DNA from: Endocalyx cinctus
Lineage: Eukaryota; Ascomycota; Sordariomycetes; Amphisphaeriales; Apiosporaceae
NCBI GenBank assembly: GCA_001600455.1
Contig: BCKC01000002.1
Span: 186,001-250,000, forward strand
Length of the DNA: 64,000 nucleotides
Direction: 5' to 3'
Below, piece after piece: positions 46,772-58,549 of this stretch. The position numbers and the translations under genes are program-made. Every line of letters begins with the position of its first letter. Position 1 is the stretch's first letter. The notes under the pieces were generated by a model. It was given only the letters and a program-made list of their open reading frames with translations, was not told the DNA's origin and ran no database searches.

Positions 46772-48430
46772 GGGCTACTCCGCCAGTAGGGACGTAGTCA
46801 GGTAGTATACTATGTATACATCCATGGATATACATATATGTATATGTAGGTAAGTACTCCGTATAGTCTGGTGGATCAGTTGAATATCCCGTCACCCACC
46901 CCATGTTAGGGCTACATACTACGTAGCCAGAATAACATAGCACCGACTAAATCCGACCTTTTACCTTTACCGTCGTCTATCGGCCGTCTCCGATGTTTTT
47001 TTATTTCTTTTGTTTTGTTGTTCATCCTACTTTTCATTACTTTCAGTCCTACCCGCAGACCCCGTACTTTACCGCCTGACCAAATCGACCTTCCCCTATA
47101 CCCCGGACTAGTATGAAATACCGGCTCATATTGTCCCGCATCATTTAATCACATCATATATGACCTGAGACACGTCCTACTCGTATGAGCATCTGTTTTC
47201 CCTTCGCTACTCTGTTCAGTATTTCGGAAGCGTATGTCCGGTACCGCGAACCCAACGTCGGGACCCGAAAGGTCACTTGATTGATCTTCTCAAGTTACGG
47301 TGTACAAACTTCGTCTCAGTCGGGCCCTTTCCATATCTTGTGCGCCATATTTCGCGATGCATCCTTCTTTTCGTGACGCTCTAATGCGGCGGCGTGCCGT
47401 GGCTCAATTCGATACCGTGGCAAATTTGAGGAACTGTGCTATGCACGTATACGCCACTCGAGAGAAAAAAAAAAAAAAAAAGCCTATGCGATATGTCCAC
47501 AAACATCGTCAGTGATCGTCCAGGTCGACGTCAAGCGTGTTAAGGTATATTATTAATTCTCAAATTTTATTCAAACTACATGTCTACCTCCACCTACTTT
47601 ACCCACTTACAAATGCAATTCGCATACTCAAAATGGGGTTTCGATTTTTAGTCGACACGGGGAAAAAAATATTCCAACTAGAAAGCAAGGGAGAACAAGG
47701 TCGAATCAATCATACCTAAAGATTTACTATACCTTGTTAGGGCAAGCCTTATAAATCACTATAAACACAACTCAAGGGACAAAACATCATTGAAGTTCAC
47801 ATTGGCTCAATTCGTTATATCATTACAACAACCTACGATGACTCTAGGTATGGTATTGAGAATAATGTTCAATTTCACCAAATAGGAGACGGTAAGCGGT
47901 GACCCCCGTAGGCTGAGAACAAGTATAATACTGGAAAACGCTAGTACATTTAAAGACTCCAGTCTTTTACTCGTTGAAGAGATGGATAGTTCAAAGCAAA
48001 TGTACTATGTACGCGTATGGATTAGTACTCGTATACTGAATACGATCCACCAAATTTCGAGCCACGCACCCAGTTGCCCGCGGCGCGCGCCGATTATACT
48101 TTTATCCATGGATCCCTACAAGACTCTAGAACTCTCCCTCATCGTAATAAACTAGTCGGGAATACCTTTACTACGTAATAGATTCTTGACTCGGTCCGAG
48201 ACGCCGTGTGAAGCTGAACCTATCTGATCGGATGGTGAGACTTTCGGCGGATTCGGATGCTCGGTGCTTTCTCCCCACGTGCTCGGAAGCAGACATCTCA
48301 TTCACTCTGGAATTCTGAACTTTTTTTTTTTTTTTACTTGCTCGCGCCACGAATTTAAACTACTCATAATTATAGCTTAGAATATCGTATTTTATTAGTA
48401 ACTTGAAATACTCAATTTAAAAAAAAAAAA

Positions 48431-48433
<3 letters not shown>

Positions 48434-48464
<31 letters not shown>
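48434..48464. repeat. (GA)n microsatellite
   Basis: About 15 GA units preceded by an A13 run. Confidence 0.9.
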
Positions 48465-48465
<1 letters not shown>

Positions 48466-49335
48466 GTGGATGTGCAAAACCAACCGCTCTTATTGACTCC
48501 TCCGTTGCTGTACTTCAAGACTGCATCCGGTCACTTATTACAATTAGTGCGAAAATGTTAGCAATATTGAGAACATCCAGGGCGAAATAGAAAAGCGCAC
48601 ATAGTGCATCTCGAGCTAGATATTCTTCTCACCTTTCACAAGGCAATTGTCTATTTATTCTATGCCTATTACACGAGGCATAGGATCTCATCCATCTCAC
48701 AACAATATTTAATAATCATGATTAACTTTCCCTCCTGCTGTAGCCCTGGAATTAACTAGGGAACTCAAGGGCTTGTTTGAATCTTTTCTTTAGGCAAAGA
48801 GGACGCGCCATCCATCCCCCAAAAGAGCACAGCTCTATCTCTCGTGCGTATTACTCTGCTGTGCGACTCAGCTACCGCACTTTCGATTATCTTCATTCTT
48901 TTGGCGTCGGATCCTTCGGCAATATTAAATGGATAAATTCTCTTGTTTGGCTTTGGAGTTCTTTCGATCATACTAATGCAATTTTCGTTCTCAATGGAAT
49001 AGGGGAAAACGATGGTATCGGTATAGTTATGTAATGTGGATACACCATTACCTTCATGATTATTTTCCCCGTGAACTTTCCGCGGTCATTCCAAATAACT
49101 CAACGAACCGGATATAGTTGACCAAATTTTGATATCGGAGATGGTTTTCTCTATCCCATCTTCAAAGTTAACCAGAGCCGCAGAATTGCAGCTCTTTTCC
49201 ACGAGGGGCTCCAAACTTTTTCTGCGGTAAAAGAAAAACTCTCTCGGGCATTACCAAGGATGTCTCTGAGCTTCTTGGGTAATCTCTTCGTGGGAATTTG
49301 ATCTTGTTGATTATTAGTAGCTAGCTGGAGTATAA

Positions 49336-49446
49336 GCCACACCAGCCACATCACCAGCCACAGGCTGGTGTATGTGGCCAGTGCGGAGCTGGCCTGTGCG
49401 CCAGCTCACTTACACTCGAAATAATTCTGACTAGCAGAATTATTTC
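49336..49446. repeat. cluster of three hairpins
   Basis: Three adjacent inverted repeats. CACCAGCC (49352-49359) pairs with GGCTGGTG (49363-49370) within a wider GCCACACCAGCC stem. GAGCTGG (49386-49392) pairs with CCAGCTC (49401-49407). GAAATAATTCTG (49418-49429) pairs perfectly with CAGAATTATTTC (49435-49446) around a 5-nt loop. The density suggests the end of a mobile element, but no transposase or partner end was identified. Confidence 0.6.
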
Positions 49447-51460
49447 ACAACATCAACAACAACAATAATAACTTCATTTTTCAGAACAGTAAAATCTTAC
49501 GATTTTAACCCAACAGATCTCAAGAACAGAATCAGCTCATGCTTTCCGAGTGAATCTACAACTTAGGAGTCAATGACTAATTGGGTGCGTTTTCTAGCTG
49601 TAAGAATGGGAATGGGTAGTCTGGACAGAGTATAGAGACTAGGCTGATGATTACCATTATATTCAACAGTTTTTATACATCGTTATTATGAATCTGATAT
49701 ATATAAACTAATTCTTACTATTCTTCTTAAAGACCATCGCTCGTTCCTCTGCCACGGTAATTAGGCTATACTTGCATATGATTCAAGCCATCAGTATTAT
49801 TACCCTTTATCCACATCGTTTCCGAAATTCTAAAAAAGATTGTCTTTGAGCATTACAAGATATTGTTATATTATATATAAAGGTAGAAATTTCTAGCCAC
49901 AGAGCTTCAAAGACTTTGCAGCTTAATTAAATAGACACATTCATAGTAATCTATTCAGCAGATAACTGAATTCCTTGTCCAGATTACCATCTCCCACAAC
50001 GGCTATATTAGGCTCAACCAACTTACAAATAAACAAAGATGACCACTCGCTGAGGCACATATGCCTATCTATAATCCGATGGAACGATGAGGCAAGTGCT
50101 GTCGCTTGCATCTTCTTTACGTGGCCAGTGGTTTGATGATTGACAGTCGAGAACACCAACAGCCGCATCACATGCCCGTGCTACAAAATAGATTACGTAG
50201 TTACTCTAAAACTTTATTTTCCAATTTATTAGGCTCTAGTTACGCAACTCGTAAGAGGCGTTCCTTTAGAGAAAAAAACCCTTCTGCGTGTTTCGAGCGC
50301 AAAACAAAAGTTTAAACGCTGACGCGGTCTGTCCGCCCATGATCCTCTAGGCAGAACGTCGGTCCCGACTGTGGTGAACGTAAGGATTTACCAGCGGTGT
50401 AACAGCTTGACCGCCAGACAGAGTAAATGGTCTTTTCTTAGTGAAATTCGATGTTTAGATAGACACGTTTATGTGCAGGAAATAGGTTTGCAAAAAAAAA
50501 AATGTTTGTATGAACTGTCCAGTCAGGATTCTTGGCGCAGCTGTGGAAAGAAACGTGATAACTTCGAAACAGCAGGGAACCAATAAGAAAAGAAAATTGG
50601 CATCTACTTTCTTCCGTCTCAATACAGCGGAGGAATTTTCCAAGACAATTATACGCCCAAATTCATAACAACTTCCCTTGACTCGCCCGACCTCCCAATT
50701 ACAGACCCGAATGAATCGACAGATCTGACCGCAATTCATGTAATAGGCATACGAATTCCCTTTGGACCACTTTATAATATTAATTAATAATGTGAGTTTT
50801 ATTCCCTGTCGAGGCTGACTGCGTGACGTCACTTGAAAGCTTTCATATTTCCGAGTGAGTGGTTAAGTATGCCAGATAAGGCCGTAACTCGTTGGTAGGC
50901 CCCGGGATCCTGCTCATCTTATTTCCTATTTTGGAAGTTTTCCTTTCATTGACGGGACCGATTTGGCAAAATACTTTCTGAAATGGGTATTCTCACGTTT
51001 CATCCCATATAATCAATCATTTATATATGCGGATTTCATACGGAGGGTGCGTTATTCCTTCGTGTTCGGGCTGAGCGTGGGTAACGGATGAGATCATCAG
51101 CCTTAAAAAAGTGGTCATCAAATTCAGCTATTATTAACCCTGGAAACATGGTCGGAGAGGCTGTGGAATTCTCTCGCGGCTCATAGGTCGCCTCGAGTCC
51201 TGTCAGCAGTGAATCACTGCGATTTGCCGCGCCTCGTTTCCCACGTTGGTCAGCTTAGTCAATTCTCAAGGACCAATCGGTCTTGTGATTGTTAACAGTA
51301 TCTATTCGTGGCTCATTCATTTGCGGCGCATATGTCTTGCTCTGTCGAACGTATCTCATGACTGGTATAGAATTTTAGTAAAATCACATGGTGAATTGAA
51401 AATAGAATTATAGCTAATTATATCCTGCGAAGCTATTCTTCCGGGATTGATAAATTTACA

Positions 51461-51470
51461 TATATATAAA
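51461..51470 (+). promoter_or_regulatory. TATA box of the terpene synthase gene
   Basis: TATATATAAA lies about 105 bp upstream of the ATG at 51574. Motif and spacing only. Confidence 0.5.
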
Positions 51471-51573
51471 GTCGTGTTCACGTTCTCATGTTAGTATAAC
51501 TCAAGAATCTAAGAATTATCGTATAAGTCCGTTTCGAATTTTATAACATTCCGACTCCTATAACTTTACTATT

Positions 51574-52876
51574 ATGATGAACGCACAAGAAATACCATCC
51601 AATGACCAACAGGGAGCCCTGTCTCCGAACAATGCCAGTCTAGTTGATGACTCGCATCGTGACCCTGCGGACCTCGCAGCTCTGATTGCACCGATTTGCG
51701 CGCAGATGCTCAAAGAGTTGAACTACCCCGGTGCGCCGCAGCCAAGATACGAATCAGTTGATGCATTATTAGACGTTATGTACAAGAAAGCTGTTCAGAT
51801 CGGCGTACCCCTAGATACTCCTCTCTCCGCTAAAGGATTTCGTTTAGGTTTCGCCGAAGGATTGGTATGCTGAATTTTCTTTTCCCCTTTTTAATTTTTT
51901 AGAAACAGGATGGATTTGCTAACATCAAGCAGCTCGCCCACCCCAACCACCCGGTTCAAGTACAAGCATACGTTGGTATCCTGACTTGGCTCGTCGTTAT
52001 GTACGATGACCTTGTCGGCCAGCAATACGAGATGGTAGAAGAAGCGCGCCTCTTCCATCCTCGGTTTTTCCGCGGCGAGCGTCAAGCGAACAACCTGTTA
52101 GAAGGCATCGCCGGTATGATTCGCGAGGCTCACGATCACTGGGATCCCGTCATGGCGAACATGATGCAGATATCCATTCTCAAGTTCCTAACGAGCAACT
52201 TGATGGAGGAACACAATGGATTCCAAAACATGCCCGTCACCGAAGCCGGCGAACAGTTTCCGTACTTCTTCAGGGAATTGGCAGGCATGAGCGTGTGCTA
52301 TGCCATATTCTGTTATCCTAAAGAACTCTACCCGGATGTCAGTGCTTACTTGGAAGCCATTCCGGATATGGCTAAATTTATCGACATCTCTAACGATGTT
52401 CTGTCGTAAGTTTCATCACAGACTCCAAATCATAATAGACGTGTTTAACTAACATTTGACAATTTAGTTTATACAAAGAAGAATTGAGCGGCGATGTGAG
52501 GAATTACCTCCATAACCGAGCGACGTGCGCGAACAAGCCAGTTTTGACCGTATTAGAAGAAGTGAAAGCAGAGGCCGTAGAGTGTTCGAGACGAATCGAC
52601 GAAATTCTCGAGGGAAGAGATCGATACGCGCAGTCTTGGAAGAACAGCATGAGGGGCTACCTCTCCATGCACACGACGAGCTCTCGGTATAAGCTTGCGG
52701 AATTGGGTTTGGGAGAAGAGCACCCTCTCAACCCTTTCGAGGACAAAATTAGTGAACTCTTTCAGAGGAAACCAAATGAAGATGGCCAGAGGGAAACCAG
52801 CAGGGCGGCTGTAAGCCATGCTCACGCAAAACTGATTCCTCGATTTTTCCATAGATTATTTTCTGTACTAAAGTAA
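51574..52876 (+). CDS. class I terpene synthase, TRI5-like (sesquiterpene cyclase type)
   Basis: Predicted 400-aa cyclase that would ionise a prenyl diphosphate (probably farnesyl diphosphate) and cyclise it. Exons are 51574-51864, 51903-52405 and 52468-52876. The first intron is only 38 nt (GTATGC..TTTTAG) but is required, as the frame otherwise stops at once. The aspartate-rich motif is MYDDLV (Asp132-Asp133). The NSE metal-binding triad is NDVLSLYKEEL starting at Asn261, with Ser265 and Glu269 and the Ser codon split by the second intron. A C-terminal RY pair is seen in TSSRYKL. Length and motif order fit the trichodiene/longiborneol-synthase-like family (PF06330 type); the product cannot be predicted. 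A second Met follows immediately. No P450, transferase or regulator is adjacent upstream, and the next gene downstream is the convergent cellulase, so it appears as a lone cyclase. Confidence 0.88.
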
Positions 52877-53449
52877 CATTTAACATCACTTAACCAACCA
52901 TTAGCTAATTAATATTATATCTATTTCTTATCCCTAATTATATTGTATTATGTCGCCGTAGATTCGAAAGCTCACTCCGAAATCATAAATTAAATTTTGT
53001 GACTTATGTTCTTTTAGGCAGAATCAATCATCATTATTATCGTATTCCTTTCACTCTTGGTCCTGATTTTATGCATGTTCCATACGTTACCTGGATTTGC
53101 CACACATTGTGTAACTCTTGTTATTTTGATGCATATGCAGTGCGACCCAACGAGATCCGGTAATTCGGATCAGACCCGGATCGGCATAATCACAGATGAC
53201 AGGTGACATCCAACCTGCAAACCTTTATACACCGCTAAGTTTCATCTGCGCAATTTCCATGTGATGCCATTCTTTTATTTCATCATAAGTTTCTATCTCT
53301 TATCTATCTGTATGTATGTATATATCTAATTATATGCATGCATGTCCTTCTACATCCGTTCTATTCCGAAAGGTTCTATATATCTCTTCTATAGAAGAAT
53401 GTGACCGCTAACGGCAGAACTGGAATTCTTTTCTTACGTGAGAAACCCC
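52877..53449. other. intergenic, convergent 3' regions
   Basis: Shared 3' spacer of the terpene synthase and GH7 genes. No gene seen. Confidence 0.5.
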
Positions 53450-55046
53450 TTACATAGCGTAGGTCGAGCCAATGGGGCCAAATTTGAAGTTGCTGTAGGT
53501 AACCTTGGCATCCTTCAGGGTCTCGCGGATATCCTCGGGTTTGCTGCCGTTGATGTCGCACTCGCCGCGGGCGACACCAGGCTCGGAAGGATCTCGGTCA
53601 AGAGGGTACTGCTCACCGTCCAGCCAGAGCATGTTGGCGTAAGCCTGTTCCCACGTGTTGCGTCAGCTTTCTTATCAGGGGCATTTATTAATAGAAAGGG
53701 GGGAAACTTACGTCATCCCAGACGGACATAACGAGCACCATGGGCGCACCGGTGGCTTTGCCCATCTGAGCAAGACCGCCCATCTCGTTGAAGCTCTGGT
53801 TGTCCTGGAAGAGATCCTTGGAGGCATCTGAATTTTAGAGGAGATTCAGGTTAGTATGTGCTTGGAAATTAATCGCTTTTGAAAATATTCCGAAAAATCT
53901 CGCCTCGCGGGGGAGGGTTTCCCAAACTTACCGCAGAAGGCCTGATCAATCAAGTTACCCTCCTCGACGACCTGAGAGTTCGGGACCTCGATCTTGACGT
54001 CGTCCTGGATGAAGTACTGCGAGATGCTGTCGAGCGTAGTTCCCGATCCGTGGAACTGGGTGACGACGGTGAACTTCTTGCTCGTGTCGACCGTCTTGCC
54101 CTCGCCGTAGAAATCGGTGTTGCCGTGACGGAAGGGGTTCAAGTCGCAGCCGTCGGGGTCACAGTCGCCGTTGTAACGGTCCTCCGAGTAGGTACCACCG
54201 CAGTCGGAGGTGGTGCAGACGAAGTACTCCTCCGTGGCACAGGGGTGGGGCGTCAAAGCGAAGGACATGGCGTTGGCCTCCCAAAGGTCCATCTCCGCGC
54301 AGCAGGCACCACTGTCGCCGATACCGCTGCTCTCGTCAGACTCCGATGGCGCCCAGCCTTCTACGTTGGCCTAGGTAAGATGTTAGTTTTATCTGCTGGT
54401 GAGTTGGATAACACTTATTGCAAATTCTTCTCACCTTTCCGCCAACCCACTTCAAGTCACGGGCGCACTGCGAGTCACAGTATCCAGTTCCGTACTTGGC
54501 ACCAGCCTTGTTGGAGGGGTAACGGGCCATGCCACCATCTTCGTCCATGGAGACGAAGTAGACGGCGCCGTTAAGACCACAGCCGAGATCGGCGTTCTCG
54601 ACGTCAAAGGCGATCTCGTTACCGTTCATGGTGAACATCTGGTACTTGTCCTCGCTGGCCATGAGGTACAGACGCGAGCCGATGTTGGTGCCGTACTCGT
54701 GGTCGTTGCGGAACTTCATGGTGACGGCGTTGCCGGAGACGGTTACACCATAGGTGGCCTCGTAGTCAGCTCCCTCGACAGCGCAGTTCTCGGTACACGT
54801 GTCGGCGTCAGGGCAGGCCGTCTCGTTCCAGGCGTTACCGTCGTAGCAGTTCTCGTAACCGTCCACAACGTGAGTCCATCGCCAGTTAGAGTCGATGACC
54901 AGCTCACCGGTCACTTCCTCGCAGGCATCAGGTCCCGTGCATTGGGACCAGGTAACCTGGGGGTGGGTCTCTGCGTCTTCCTCGCCCACTTGCTGGGCAC
55001 GCGTGAGGGCGAACAGGGTCGCGATGACGGCGACTTTGGAGTGCAT
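53450..55046 (-). CDS. GH7 cellobiohydrolase I, catalytic domain only
   Basis: Predicted 453-aa secreted reducing-end cellobiohydrolase. Exons are 55046-54435, 54370-53932, 53827-53712 and 53644-53450, all in phase. A signal peptide (about 1-17, ending LTRAQ) precedes the GH7 start QVGEEDAETHPQVTWSQC. The catalytic motif is EMDLWE with nucleophile Glu230, Asp232 and acid/base Glu235. Conserved landmarks include NWRWTH, ENCYDGN, GCGLNGAVYFV, DSQCARDLK, CCAEMD and MVLVMSVWDD before the last exon. Many Cys fit the usual disulfide set. The protein ends shortly after KFGPIGSTY, so there is no Ser/Thr linker or CBM1, making this the single-module form. Length is normal for that form. It is probably carbon-catabolite repressed, judging from upstream sites. 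Confidence 0.96.
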
Positions 55047-55207
55047 CTTGAATCGACGGGTGTTTCACTCAAAAGAAGGTGAAAAGGAAAAAAATAGAAA
55101 ACCTCAAATATCTCTAGTCTGAAAGAGCCTAACGTCCTAGAGAAAGCTCGTCAAATGAATGAATGCATCTCTCTGTTCTTCTTCTTCACAGACACGGTCC
55201 TATTGCT

Positions 55208-55214
55208 CTTTATA
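55208..55214 (-). promoter_or_regulatory. TATA box of the GH7 gene
   Basis: TATAAAG on the minus strand about 160 bp upstream of the start codon, with a CT/GA-rich leader between. Confidence 0.5.
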
Positions 55215-55428
55215 TCCTCCATCGACGCATTCTCATGGTTAGACGTAATCGTACACAACGGAAGCTATGAAAATATCATCTTCGTACGAGAGAGGAAATA
55301 CGGCGACGTGAAGTCCTCTGCCCGGTAGTGGATTACTCAATTTGAGAAGAGATCGGCAATCCGGTTAAATGGAACCCGGGACGCGGCTCGCCTACTATCT
55401 CTCTCTTTCTCTCTCTTCCCCAAGATCT

Positions 55429-55443
55429 CCCCACTCACCCCAC
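55429..55443 (-). promoter_or_regulatory. paired CreA-type sites upstream of the GH7 gene
   Basis: Two GTGGGG hexamers on the minus strand (55434-55429 and 55443-55438), matching the SYGGRG consensus of the carbon repressor CreA, nine bases apart and about 390 bp upstream of the cellulase start. Paired sites in this position are usual in fungal cellulase promoters. Motif-based inference. Confidence 0.45.
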
Positions 55444-57342
55444 GTCGCGTCAGAAGACTTTCTGGTGCCAAGTGGCCGGCGCGCGGAAGGCGATATTAAA
55501 GCGCTACTATAACCTCTAATGCTCATTCTTTGCCGCGCAGGCGATCATGTTCATAGTTCCGTCATAATATAGGGATATGTAGGTGACACGTGCTAGAATT
55601 TGGAGAAGCAAAATCTACGCTGGCATTCACATGGGCCGAACCTCGCTCGGTTGGTAAATCATGATGAAACAGATAATTTTTTAAACTCGTGGCAATTAAA
55701 GTTTAATTAAATAAATAACAATGCGGCTACTCCCAAATACTATCGTACTTTACACGACGCGACCACGGTATAGGGGTATGCGGGTCGCCGCCACAGAACC
55801 ATGGCACGCCAATCTCTCGGTCCCTTGGCAGTCAGCCTCTGCGGTATCGTCGGCCCGCCCCAGCGAGAACATCGCGGATCCACGATCTCCAAGACTATAG
55901 CTGAGAGCACAAGAATCTTGTCCCATCTGTCGTATCACCAAAATTTCACTAAACAATATATCCCGGAAGGTCGCTGAGCGTCGTGGCGACAGTGACAAGG
56001 CCACTTTCGCTCGCGAGGATAAAAAAACTTATAGCGTCTGACTTGTGATTTGCATCATCTTAAGTCTTTCCAACTTGGCTTCATACATATTAAGGAATAA
56101 TATGGCGTGTTTAGATTTCGTATCTCGGAAGGATGAAAGCAGCGGATAGTCAATTAGGCGCAAGTTTCAACGAGAGCGTTATTCGGCCCTCTTATCATCA
56201 CCCAGTCGGTTAGGCAAGTAGAAGGCAGATCTCTGCATGATCAAGTGGGTTTTTGGTTTTCGTGCCGGAGAAAAGGGTCCAAATAGTATTAGGAATCCAT
56301 GGGATTGTGTAATGCTACCTAGGAGGAACCAGGTCTCGTCCATAAGCACGATGGTCTTTGTCTTTCCCATGTGTTCACTATCTCATTCCTATAATCTAAA
56401 TCAGTTCAATAGGGTACTCAGTCGAAGAAAAGATTTCATATCATATAGCTTCCAGGAAGTATAGTCTTGTAATTACTCTTGTAATTACGGGAAATTTACG
56501 TATTTAGTACCAAAACACTCTGACACTTCGACTTGTAGGTTGCCACTGGTCTTCTTATTCTGGTTGGAGAGGGATGGGCTCGAGGGTGGCCCTCTTATCC
56601 TCGTATGATTCTTCACGTTGCCGAGAGGAACTGGTTGCTTCAAAACTGTCCAAAATAATATATCATCCGCAGCTCTGTCGCATAATATCGATGAGTTGGT
56701 TCACATCTCTAATGATGCCGACGATTTCCATAGAAAAGTAAATCACTAGTAAACGTTCAAAATTCAAGAAATATGCAAGGTCCCATACCAAAGTCGGAGG
56801 GCTACCAGTTTCCCGCTTTTACCAAACAATCCAGCCCCCTGGTGAAGCCTATCATCGAAATTTGAAGTCCTTTCAGCTCGGAAAACCCTGCCAACGCTGG
56901 AGTTAGCTACATAACCATCTCTCATTACTTACGGTAGGACCACTGAAGTTTTTGAACATCGATCACGCTAATACTAATCTGACTGAGAAGGTAGGTAAAC
57001 TAATTTGACTCTACCATGATGGTCCATAGTGGTTCCAGGCTACCATGACCTTAGTACGCGTTCAAGGAACTCTAAAATCGCTAACTATGAATAATCTCTT
57101 CGCTGTGCCTTGCGGCACGAGCACTTGGCGATTGGAAGTCTGGTATCGATCTAGGGTGGGACTGTGTACTTGTAGAAAGGGCTATTTTCAAGTCTTCGTC
57201 ATCTTTTTTTAGGTGTCAACAATGTAATGATACATGATATACTCATACAATTCCATCCCTAATCCCCGTCATCGTGTTTGGTCCTATCCTCAACTATTCA
57301 TGACCAAAAACAATTATATACGAGGCAGAAGAAGAAGAATCA

Positions 57343-58549
57343 TCATATTTTCCTCGTCTGATGCGCCCTCCAAATCTTCCAAGGTAATTTCCAATTCCCT
57401 CGGCCCGCGAGCGCGAAGGGGTTAAAATCGTTATCCTGCAGCCTGGCGAGGTAATCGGCCGTCGGGACGCCCTCGAGCAAGACGCCGAACCCCCGCTTCA
57501 AGTCGCGCGCACCGCCGTCGTTGCTGTCGTTATTATCATCATCTCGTCGCCCTTCTTCCGACGCGGGTCGATCGTGCCGATGCTCGTACTCGTGTCCGGC
57601 GCCCCTCCCGGCCCCGAGGTTCTCGAGCATCTCGCGCGCCGTGAGGACATGGTCGTTCGCGCGCGTCGCGACCCTGAAGACCGCGTCCCGAAACCCTTCG
57701 GCGGCGGGGCCGCGGCGGTACACGGATTCCTCGATCAGGCCGGCCTCGGCCGTCACGTCGAGCGGGAGCAGGAGGACGGGGTTCCGATCGGGGGTTCCTC
57801 CTCCCCCGCCGCCGCCGCTTTTCCCCGGATCGGCCGCAGATCGCGGGGGCGCCGCGAGGAGGGGCACGCCCCGCAGGACCGCGACGATGCCGCGCGCTTT
57901 GCCGACGTGGCTCGCGAGGTGGTCGACGTCGGTCGAGCGCACGTCGAGCGCCGCGAGCGTCGCGTACATGAGGGTCGCGTACGTGTTCTCGGCGTAGTCC
58001 TCGAGCGCCGCGAGGGTCGGGAACGGCCTGTTGTCCATGTACTTCTCGCGCGTGTTTATGAGGCGGTGCAGCCAGAACTTGATCGACGTGTTCTCGACGC
58101 TCGGCCTCGCGGAGAGGACGTTGTGCAGCAGGATCATGATGGGCTCCTTGGGCGGTTTGCCGGCGAAGGTGTTGTTGACGGCGTCGCGCCAGAACTGCAT
58201 GCGCAGCTTGCCTATGACCGGGTTCGACACGAGTTCGGGGAGGCGGACCAGCTCGAGGTTGAGCGCCCGGAAGGCGTCGTACGCATCTTGTCGGGATTTG
58301 GGGATAAAGTTTCGTATCAGGTATGCGTCATAATCCGACTGTCTACTTTGGTTAGGAAGGCAAGATAACTAGCTAGTTGAAGAGGTTTAAGAATGGTGAT
58401 TATATGGACAGAAGAGAAGAAGATACGCACTTTAATTGAGCGAGACAATATTGTCTAGCTTTACTGACTTCGGCATCTGTGACATAACCTCTACAGCTAA
58501 GACGACTAAGGCCTTGAACGCCTCTGCGGGCTGTTGTGAGCTTATACAT
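57343..58549 (-). CDS. NDUFAF6-like squalene/phytoene-synthase-fold protein
   Basis: Predicted 372-aa mitochondrial protein of the NDUFAF6 group, squalene/phytoene synthase-like proteins that assist assembly of respiratory complex I and are thought not to make terpenes. Exon 1 is 58549-58431, encoding a basic mitochondrial-type leader (MYKLTTARRGVQGLSRLSCR) and the start of the fold (KARQYCLAQL). The intron is 58430-58343 (GTGCGT..AGTAG) and exon 2 is 58342-57343, beginning QSDYDAYLIRNFIPKSRQDA. Family landmarks are RMQFWRDAVNN, ENTYATLMYATLAAL, HVGKARGIVAVLRGVPL and the end DFNPFALAGRGNWKLPWKIW. The aspartate-rich catalytic motifs of true squalene synthases are not seen. A Gly7 stretch and an Asp/Asn-rich insertion are low-complexity additions. 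Exon 2 is very GC-rich. Confidence 0.88.

Larger units (their letters stand above)
44012..51573. other. gene-poor AT-rich block, 7.5 kb
   Basis: No gene I can support on either strand; the longest ORFs are about 105-125 codons and lack recognisable motifs. The block holds a TA microsatellite, GGTACC-rich short tandems (44951-45022), a run of 30 A (46740-46769), a GA microsatellite (48434-48464), one N (45681), a TACTCCGTA motif (46855-46863) and a cluster of three hairpins (49336-49446). Composition and decay look like old repeat-derived DNA. Confidence 0.55.
55047..57342. other. cellulase promoter and 2 kb intergenic
   Basis: The first 500 bp are the upstream region of the GH7 gene. A GC-richer island (about 55751-56020) carries an 84-codon minus-strand ORF that I do not recognise; the rest is AT-rich without supported genes. 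Confidence 0.45.

Noticed and set aside
53879..54574. 231-codon and neighbouring 227-codon plus-strand ORFs opposite the GH7 gene
   Set aside because: Val-rich antisense frames of a GC-biased coding region; the GH7 model accounts for the sequence.
56179..56370. Short minus-strand ORF with a KTKTIVLMDETW segment resembling a DDE transposase block
   Set aside because: Only a dozen suggestive residues, no other catalytic block and no inverted repeats found nearby.
57574..58368. 264-codon plus-strand ORF opposite the NDUFAF6-like gene
   Set aside because: Arg/Glu/Val-biased antisense frame from GC-rich codons; the opposite strand has family landmarks.
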